This document shows, piece after piece, positions 55,949 to 64,000 of a stretch of 64,000 bases of DNA. Under the pieces are notes generated by a model. That model saw only the letters and a list, made by a program, of their open reading frames with translations. It was not told the DNA's origin and searched no databases. Both the position numbers and the translations under genes were made by a program. The number at the start of each line of letters is the position of its first letter. Positions within the stretch are counted from its first letter, which is position 1. Origin of the DNA: Oikopleura dioica (Eukaryota; Chordata; Appendicularia; Copelata; Oikopleuridae); assembly GCA_907165135.1 (NCBI GenBank), contig OU015566.1:5378157-5442156 (forward strand), read 5' to 3'.

Positions 55949-57027
55949 GTGGACTGGAAAATTCGAAAGGAATGGTGTTTACAATGTCTATTTTTGTATT
56001 TTTATTCAAATTACCCCGCGTCATAATTATACTTGTTATACGTTTTTATCAGCAATTTAACGCCTCACCTCCTCTACAAAAATACAATTAAAGAAATCGA
56101 ATTCTGAACACCATAAAAGAAATGAAAACAACATTTCTCCATCCTCGCATTTTCCAGCTATAGCTACACCTTCCCTTCGTCATGAAATCATTTCCCGAAA
56201 GTCCCCGCCAAACAGCCTGCCTGCCCCCAAAAAAATCATGTTCCGCCGCCAATCTGATGTAAATAACCTCCAGAAAAAAATCTACATTGAAATAAAATTA
56301 TCCTACCCGATTGGCAGCCGTAAATTTTCAAACGCGGAAATTCAAAAGTTCCTGGGAGACGAAAATTTACGAGCGAACTGAGAAAATAATCAACGTTGGA
56401 GCTTTTTTGAAAGCGATTTCAGTCAAATTAACAACTGTATTTTATTGTGAATAAATATCAAAAAACTCCATTGCGCTCTTTGACATAAAGCTCACTTATG
56501 CATTAATCGATATTAAAATTCGACTAATTGGCATTCGAAAAAGGCTTGACCAAGGGGAGTAAAGCAAAAAGGACATAGATATGAAGGTCAACTGTGAATT
56601 AAGCGTAAATGTTAGCTCTAATTAATAATTGAGTTCGAAATGTCGGACGATTAAATTTTCGGAAAGAAAAATGAAAAGCTCGGGCTTTTCGATTATTTTT
56701 TTTCGAAAAACATATATATGGTCGCATAAGCTTGAGATCGGTGTCAAAATCGAGACCTGCTTTATTCATATCCGTAGATATTTTTCTAATATAGCCAGTA
56801 ACATCCAACCCTGAATAGGTTTCTATAAAAAATATTCTTATTTGGCGTCTTGACATTGTCTGTTCAAGTTCACCATCAAATTATGAATATGCTGCACTTG
56901 TCCATTTCGAAAAGTCAGCATGAGAAACTGCAGCCATCTGTAGCCGAATAAGTGAACAAAGGCTCTAGTGATTTTCGTTTCCTATAAAATGAAAGACAGA
57001 AAAAAAAGTTTCTTTCAAAGATCGAAA
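55949..57027. other. A/T-rich spacer before the astacin-like pair
   Basis: Contains a purine/pyrimidine-poor promoter side with the TATA box at 56983-56989. Several short ORFs lack support. No repeat recognised. Confidence 0.45.
56983..56989 (+). promoter_or_regulatory. TATA box of astacin-like gene A
   Basis: tataaaa in the context ttcctataaaatga, 45 bases before the ATG; the same context precedes gene B. Confidence 0.65.
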
Positions 57028-60000
57028 ATGAAGCTTTTTACGTTTCTTCTAAGATATTCTCTAGGAACGTTTGAGATTTTACCAGATATTTAAACGATTT
57101 CGAACAAGGATCAAAACTTTAAAAAGGCCAATTCTCTTCGTCCGTTCTTCACGATGACATCTTCTTTGAACCCTGCCAGGCGCGGTTCTTGGAGAACCAC
57201 GGCTGGGAAATACCAGCAAAGCTGAAGAGTGATGGTATATGCAGCGTTTCTCCGGATTTTCTAGAGATCGATCTATGGGACGATCATTATGACGCGAGAA
57301 ACAATAAATATGTCATCCCATTTTATGTCTCGAAGGGATTCGAAAACTCAACTTACCTTGACGAGTTCGAAAATCTCTTCACGGGCGACTCAGCAATAGC
57401 AGAAATTAGAAAACAAGCTCAAGATTTTAATGAGAACACGTGTGTGAAATTCGTTGAGATTTCCGAGGCTGATCTTTCAAAGTATCCTACTGCTTTTAAA
57501 ATCGAGGAAAATGCCGATCCTGAATTTCCTTGCGTGGCGTTTTTGGGAAAACAAGCGAATCAAACCCTGCGAATGCGCCCAGATTGCCCGAAAAAGAACG
57601 ATGGAACAGGAGTTTTGCATCTTTTCATGCATATTCTTGGCTTTAATCACGAATCAAGTAGATTTGATAGAGATGATTTTGTTGGGGTCAATCAGAAATT
57701 TTCCAAAACAACGGAGTTTTTCAAGATTCCCAAAGAATACGGCGCTTTATATGATGACTACGATTTCAACTCAATCTTGCATCATCCAGCATACCTCGAT
57801 CAAGAAGGCTTGCCAAACATTTATGCTCCTCCTCGACCGAGTCAACTAGCACCTGTTAATCTTCATGCTCCATTTTCCGCGTCTGATCTTCTCAAAATCA
57901 AACTCAGATATCCCTGCTTGGCAACAAGTGAATGCTTGCGAGACCCACCGCCATGCGGCATTAGCTCAAACTTGTGTGAAAATACTCCCAGCGGTTTCAC
58001 CTGCATTTGCGCTGATGGATTTGAGCTGAACAATGGAACCTGTGAAGACATCAATGAGTGCGTCGATCCAGATTTTAACACGTGTGCAAACCCTGCGGAC
58101 TGTAGGAATATCCATGGCGGTTTTCGCTGCAGTCGAAAGAAAGTCGACATCGTTTGGCTAATCGATGGTACTGGCCCATACAAAAAGTACCAAAATGCAG
58201 CCAAGAGTGCATTCAAAGAGCAAGTCGAATTTCTCCTTAACCTTCAAGAAACAGACGAAAAATATGACTCGTTTGAGTTTCGAATGGGAATGACATTTTT
58301 TGCGGACAGACGTTTTGCTCAAAATGAGATGATTTCCACAACAAGAAGAGTTTATCAAGCTGATCTGGCATTAACAGATGTTAATGATTATTCCTTCGAT
58401 AAGTCATATGATGATGCTTTTTCAAAAATAAACAGTATGTATAACGGTGGAGATGATCAAGAAGGTAAATAACTAAATTATGTAGATAATTAGATATGAA
58501 GTATTCATAACCTTAAGATCCCCTACTTGGAATAATTTTCACAATGACAGACCCCACAATCGGCTGGGCTTCAGACTCAATCAAGCAGGTCCATGTCTTT
58601 ACCGACGTCGACTATCATTTCGAGGCCCTCTCGTCCGACCACCCTCCCCTTGAAAAGTGGACGTATCAGCCCTCAACGCTGTATACTTATTACGACAGAG
58701 ATCTCACGAATGACTTCACTTTTGGCTTCGTGCGAAATTTGAGCAGCTCGGTTATTGATTATTCATACCGACCAGAAATTGCCATTTCTCAGCTTTATTT
58801 CAATGTTGCTGGTAAAAGCACATATTTAAACTTAACTTTTATATGCCAAGGAACAAACAACGCGTACAAAAGAGCCTACGATTTTTTTACAAATGGAATT
58901 CCGCAAAATTTGGAAAACTGGATGTCTGTTGATCCTACAAGGACTAACAAAGATTTCGTGTTCAACCTGGATGCATTTAAACGAAATATATCTGAGCATA
59001 ATAACCAGAGTTCATTAAATCTGATAGCGATTAAAACCCTTATTATCTGATAATTCGATATACTCGATGAAAAAATTTACGTAACTCATTGAAGCATTGC
59101 AGATCAATTCGCTCAAATGGAAGAAATCATCGTCGAAGCCGTCGAGGAATCTCTTGAGATCGACAACTTCATTGATTTTTGTGCGGTGAATCCTGATCAG
59201 TGCCACCCAAATGCCTCTTGCGAAAACCACGAAACAACTGTAAACTGCACTTGTAATGAAAAATTTGAGGGCGATGGTTTCTACTGCTCACCGATTAATC
59301 CTTGCAAAAACAATCCATGTGATGCTGCAACGGAGAAATGCTTATTTACCGGTCCCGACGAGTAACATGTTCATTGAATAGTCACAAAAGCAAAGTCTCA
59401 TTTTAGGTATTCATGCGAGTGCAAATCCGGCTTCAAGAAAGCCGATAGGAGCGGATGCGAAGAAACGGGTTTCATAAGAATTCTATTGATATTCTCCATT
59501 AATGGACTGAATCAAAAACTCGTTGAAAGACATTGATGAGTGTGAGATCAGCAATATTTGTCCTCTTGGCAACACATGCGAAAATACTTTCGGAAGCTAC
59601 AATTGTCACTGCAATCAAACAGGATGGTTTTTAGCTGATGATATTTGCGTCCAAGGCTCTATCTGTGATAGTTTCGCGAATATTTGCGGTGACGACATGT
59701 ATTGCAGTGATATTCAGATTAACGGAACAAGCCGGGACTATGATTGCAGGATAATCACGACAACAACTTCCAATACTACAACGACTTCTACTCCAATAAC
59801 AACAACGTCTACAACAACTACAACGCCTACAACAACTACGACACAAACGACAACTTCTACCACAACGACATCGACTACTACTACTACAACAAGCTCCACT
59901 AATTCAATGACAACGACCTCAACGACAGCTTCGACAACAACAACTTCCACCATTACGACTACCACAATGAGAACTACACTGTCTTCTGCTACAACCACAC

Positions 60001-60104
60001 CAATAACAACGACGTCAACGAAAGCTTCTGAAACAACAACCAGTGCTGACATTAAAAACGGAATCGATCTGACTTTACTCCTTATTTTCTCCATCTTTAT
60101 ATAA
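57028..60104 (+). CDS. astacin-like / EGF / VWA surface protein, tandem copy A
   Basis: Exons 57028-57052, 57127-58464, 58518-58811, 58851-58995, 59095-59361, 59407-59468 and 59530-60104 give 901 residues. Signal peptide MKLFTFLLSQFSSS; an astacin-like domain whose zinc motif is HLFMHILGFNHESSRFDRD (H173, H177, H183): the three His and the RxDRD end remain, but the catalytic Glu of HExxH is Leu, and the Met-turn reads SILHH. Then EGF-like modules (DINECVDPDFNTC), a VWA-like domain (DIVWLIDGTG, MIDAS altered to DGTGP), more EGF units (CDAATEKC, DIDECEISNICPLGNTC), a long Thr stalk and a hydrophobic end (LTLLLIFSIFI) suggesting a GPI anchor. Intron 1 is GA-AG and intron 4 GC-AG. Likely a non-proteolytic binding protein. 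Confidence 0.83.
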
Positions 60105-60698
60105 TTAATTGCCCGAATCTCAAATCGAAATAACAATCATCTTATCTATCTTATGATCATTTCTTAATAAAAAGCGATAATCACAGTATTTGAAAGTTGC
60201 CTGGGTATTTGTTTTGCTTTAATCTTTAAAATCCATGTGAACGACAACATTTTGAAATGTTTGGATATCTGGATGATTTTCTTTTTACACTCAGCATCCT
60301 ACCTTAGGAATATTTCAAGTCAAATAATCTTGAAATCTAAATAAAACTGGCTAACATTGTCTCATATAGGAAAGGCCAGCTGAAGAGTCACTCAACGAAC
60401 CCATGAGATAACAAACTGACATCAACATTCTCGATGTTGACACTTTGAATGACCGGCGTTCTCAAGCGTCGAGCACATCCGAATACAGTATGGCAGCATG
60501 AAGAGAATATTTTGTTAGCTTAGGACTAAATTCGAAATGCAGTTATGCCGTCACAATTCTGCTGCGGCGCAATTTTCCAGCCACATCCGTGCTGCGTCCT
60601 TTTTATCAAGGCGCAATAACGCAAGTCAATATATGCTCAAGTGGTTATCTTTTCCTATAAAATGACAGATGCAACGAAATTCCGCCAAAAGAGGCAAG
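60105..60698. other. spacer between the two astacin-like genes
   Basis: It contains an aataaa signal near 60166 for copy A and the TATA box of copy B at 60656-60662. Nothing else seen. Confidence 0.5.
60656..60662 (+). promoter_or_regulatory. TATA box of astacin-like gene B
   Basis: tataaaa in ttcctataaaatga, 43 bases before the ATG, matching gene A. Confidence 0.65.
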
Positions 60699-63515
60699 AT
60701 GAAACTTTTATCTTCTTTTTTAGGAATTTCGATAGGAAAAGTTTTAAAGAGATTTTTGTTGCCCAAAAAAGCTTTCTCTTTGAAACTTGAAAAGCCCAAT
60801 TCCCATCATCTGTACTTCATGACGACATCTACTTTCAATCATGCCAGGCGAAGTTCTTGGAAAACCACGGCTGGCAAATCCCTTCAACCTTGAAAAGCGA
60901 TGAAGATTGCAGCGTTTCTCCTGACATCCTCGAAATTGCTCTGTGGGACGATCACTGGGATCCAAAGTACAAAAAGTACGTGATTCCCTTCTACTTCGCT
61001 GAGGGGTTTGAAGAGACGGCCTACTTCGACGAGTTTCAAAATCTCTTCACAGGGAAATCGGCGATAGCAGAAGTCAGAAAACAGGCGCAAGAATTTAAAG
61101 AAAATACATGTGTTGAGTTCCTTGAGATTTCTGAAACAGATCTTTCCGAATTTCCAACCGCGTTTAAAATCGACGAAATCGCTGATCCCGATTACCCATG
61201 CGTCGCTTTCTTGGGCCAGGAAGCGAATCAAACCGTTCACATGCGACCTGATTGCCCAAAAATGAATGATGGAACTGGAGTTCTTCATTTGTTCATGCAC
61301 ATTCTTGGATTTACTCATGAATCGAGCAGATTCGACAGAGACGAACACATTGGCGTGAATCAAAAATTTTCCACGACAACTGAGTTTTCCAAGTTTCCAC
61401 AAGAATATGGTGCGCTTTACGATGACTACGACTTCAGCTCGATCATGCATCACCCGGCGTATCTTGATGAAGAAGGTCTACCGAACGTTCATGTTCCCTC
61501 TCGACCAAGTCAACTTGCACCAGTCGAAATGCAGCCTCCATTTTCCGAGTCCGACCTTCTCAAAATCAGCTTCAAGTATCCCTGCAACTCAAATAGCGAG
61601 TGCTTGCAAAATCCACCTCCTTGTGGTCACGGCCTGAATGATTGCGAAGACACCCCCGATGGATTCAAATGCATCTGCACCGATGGATTCGAGCTCAAAG
61701 ACGGAGTCTGCGTTGATATCAATGAGTGCGTTGATCCAGAGCTGAACACTTGTTCCAACCCCGGCGACTGTATCAATACAGAAGGTGGCTTTCGCTGCGA
61801 CCAGAAGAAGATCGACATCGTTTGGCTCATCGACGGCACTGGTTCTTACAAAAGCTACCAAGAAGATGCTAAAAAGGCTTTCAAAGATCAAGTCCGATTT
61901 CTCCAAAATCTTCAAGCTACAGACGAAAAATATAATGAATTCGAATTTCGCATGGGAATGACATTCTTCGCGGACAGATTGTTTACTCAAAATGAGATGA
62001 CTTCGCCAACAAACAAAGTGTACCAGGCTGGCCTTGCACTCAAGGATGTCAATGAATATTCTTTCGATAGTGCTTTTGATGCTGCTTTCGCAAAGATCAA
62101 TGAAATGTACGGTGGTGGAGATGCTCCTGAAGGTCAGAGCAATTCTAATTTATGTGTTAAAAAAATCTCTTTCAGATCAATTGCTTGGAATCATTTTCAC
62201 AATGACGGACCCGGAAGTTGAATGGGATGCTGACTCAATCAAGCAGGTCCATGTTTTCACCGATATTGACTATCACTACGATTCTCTCTCATCTCGACAT
62301 CCTCCGCTGCGGAAGTGGACAAATCAGCCCTCATCTTTGTATACTTTTTACGACAGAGACCTTGCAAACGACTTCACTTTTGGCTTTATCCGTGATCTCG
62401 AAATCGCTGGGATCGACTTTTCTTACCGACCCAAAATCGCAATTGACCAGCTTTACTTCAATGTCGCTGGTAAAAAGAGAAGTCGAAGCATTTTCACTAG
62501 ATAAAATTTAGGATCCGAGAGCTCAAAGAGAGCTTACGACTACTTTACAAAGGGAATCTCTGGAACTCTAGAAGAATGGATGCCAGTTGATCCAACAAAC
62601 GCCCGACAAGACATAGTTTTCAATCCAGATGCTTTCAAGCGAAATATTTCTGAGCATGATAATTAGAGTTTCGGAAAATATCGAGCCAATTTTTCATCAA
62701 ATATTTTTCACACAATGAACTAGTCTTCAAACTCAACACAGCATCGAAGATCAATTTGCCGATATGGAGGAAATCATCATCGAAGCTGTTGAGGAATCTC
62801 TCGAGATCGACAACTTCGTCGATTTCTGCTCCTTAAGCCCTGACCAGTGTCATCCAGACGCAAAGTGCGAGAATCAAGAAACATCACTCAGCTGCACCTG
62901 CAATGAAAAATTCGAGGGCGATGGCTTCTATTGCTCCCCGATTAATCTTTGCAAAAACGATCCATGCGATGCTGTGTCGGAGAAATGCTTGTTTGCTGGT
63001 CCAGCAGAGTAAGAAACGAAAATCAGAACATGTTTTTAATTTCAGGTACTCGTGTGAATGCAAGTCTGGATTCAAAAAAGCGGAAATTGGGCAGTGCGAA
63101 GGAACGAGTTTTCTGTCTTACAATGTTCGTTCGGTAAATTTTCGTTGAAAAACTCGTTGAAGACATCAATGAATGTGAAAACAGCGATATTTGCCCTCTT
63201 GGCAACAGTTGCGAAAATACTGTCGGAAGCTACAAATGTAATTGTGATCAGCCAGGATGGTTTTTCGTCGAGGATATTTGCGTCCAAGGTTCGATCTGTG
63301 ATAGTTTCGCGAACATTTGCGGCGATGAGATGGTTTGCAGTGATGTTGAGATAAATGGAGAAATTCGGGACTACGAGTGCAAGTCGACAGCGACAACGAC
63401 GACCGTCACCGAAAATATCGAGACGACAGCGGCGATGGAAACAACAACCAGTGCCTATTTGAAAATCTCAATGAACATGATCATTTTCTTTGTATCTTTT
63501 ATCCTTATGCAATAA
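60699..63515 (+). CDS. astacin-like / EGF / VWA surface protein, tandem copy B
   Basis: Exons 60699-60723, 60795-62132, 62176-62469, 62512-62653, 62742-63008, 63046-63101 and 63163-63515 give 824 residues; exons 1, 2, 3 and 5 have exactly the lengths of copy A. The zinc motif is again HLFMHILGFTHESSRFDRD (Leu for Glu), while the Met-turn is the standard SIMHH. EGF modules (DINECVDPELNTC), VWA-like domain (DIVWLIDGTGSY), EGF units (CDAVSEKC, NECENSDICPLGNSC), then a shorter Thr-rich end and hydrophobic tail (IIFFVSFILMQ). Intron 1 (60724) begins GA, intron 4 (62654) begins GC, and intron 6 may be GA (63102) or GT (63108). Same inferred role as copy A. Confidence 0.83.
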
Positions 63516-63866
63516 ATTAACTTGACTTTATTGAGTACAAGGAGGAGAATCTGACGCACATATTTTGCCCTACTTCAAGCTCTTCAAATTGACGAGGAAG
63601 CCCGAATGAATGATTGTCCATGGTGGGAGCATAAAATTGATAACAAACTCTCTTAGTCGGTCTAAGTGATAGAGTCAGTAGTCAGACTTATTCAGCCGAG
63701 AATCAGTCCGACCAATCAAATCGAATTTCAAAGAGCTGTTCTTATTTTTTATATTTTTCTTTATGTAAGGTTTCGAGAGTGAATAATTGATATTATCTGT
63801 TCAATAGAGTCTAATGACAATAGTGAACATTTGTAAAATCTGGATAATTCAGAGTTTTGAGCAAAA
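63516..63866. other. spacer, no gene seen
   Basis: Between astacin-like copy B and the F-box-like gene; A/T-rich without recognisable features. Confidence 0.4.
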
Positions 63867-64000
63867 ATGACAGAGGAGTTTCGTCGGTCAACTCTTGAGA
63901 AGATACGAGATCATCCAAATTCTCAAATTTTGTTCGAACTTATTTTCAAACGACTGCAACTCGAAGATCTTGCTTTGATAGCGCCGATTGTGTTGGAGAA
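63867..64000 (+). CDS. F-box-like protein, 3' partial
   Basis: ATG at 63867 opens a frame to the window end (44 codons): MTEEFRRSTLEKIRDHPNSQ, then ILFELIFKRLQLEDLALIAP and IVLE. The spacing of Leu/Ile residues around FELIFKRLQLEDLALIAPIV fits an N-terminal F-box, the SKP1-binding part of SCF ubiquitin ligases. The substrate-binding part would lie past the window. No acceptor or promoter element is obvious upstream. Confidence 0.55.
   Translation, partial: MTEEFRRSTLEKIRDHPNSQILFELIFKRLQLEDLALIAPIVLE

Noticed and set aside
59738-60136. Long minus-strand ORF rich in Val opposite the Thr stalk of astacin-like copy A; a similar one lies at 53376-53762
   Set aside because: They are the complement of ACA/ACG/ACT-rich Thr codons; they have no start context, splice support or family.

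Overview
The window is animal nuclear DNA, most likely from a larvacean tunicate of the Oikopleura type. The inference rests on several signs: genes split by many very short introns (often 40-60 bp), runs of same-strand genes with tiny gaps and an acceptor-like AG just before the next start (operons with spliced-leader trans-splicing), true connexins (a chordate gap-junction family), and an unusually high share of splice sites that are not GT-AG, above all GA-AG. The species is an inference; no rRNA or spliced-leader gene was seen. Gene models were built by hand, and nearly all close in frame across every exon.

Layout. 1-12.3 kb (+): a housekeeping run, CWF19L1 (5' partial), a 49-codon ORF, a small SNAPC5-like protein, a UPF0193/C22orf23 protein, golgin GCC1, ESCRT-I VPS28 and the ciliary TCTE1/DRC5. 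12.9-18.6 kb (-): two tandem secreted Cys-rich/kelch genes and an SLC6 transporter. 19-23 kb (+): two tandem connexins behind a hairpin element. 23-32.7 kb (-): an LDLa mucin-stalk protein, a CUB-MAM protein, a VWA-EGF-CUB protein and a glycine-receptor-like channel. 33-37.8 kb (-): one large protein made of two copies of a kinase-plus-papain-like module. 38-42.5 kb (-): a 2-O-sulfotransferase with several possible first exons. 43.1-45 kb: a short LTR retroelement and GAGCT repeats. 45.6-47.8 kb (+): an SLC5 symporter. 48-50.6 kb (-): a protein with a recurring RWxVGP module and a small secreted peptide. 51.2-56 kb (+): a secreted protein built on a PLA2 fold without the catalytic residues. 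57-63.5 kb (+): two tandem astacin-EGF-VWA surface proteins. 63.9 kb (+): start of an F-box-like gene.

Themes. The left end is conserved intracellular machinery (splicing, Golgi tethering, endosomal sorting, cilium). The rest is mostly lineage-specific secreted or membrane protein genes, often tandemly duplicated, and several carry familiar enzyme or channel folds with a defining residue lost: astacin HExxH became HLxxH, the PLA2 His-Asp pair is absent, the Cys-loop cysteines are absent, and the kinase beta-3 lysine is Arg. Three frame breaks (near 24.01, 29.99 and 35.09 kb) interrupt otherwise intact genes and may be assembly indels. At least nine introns appear to use GA-AG, several at matching sites in tandem paralogues.
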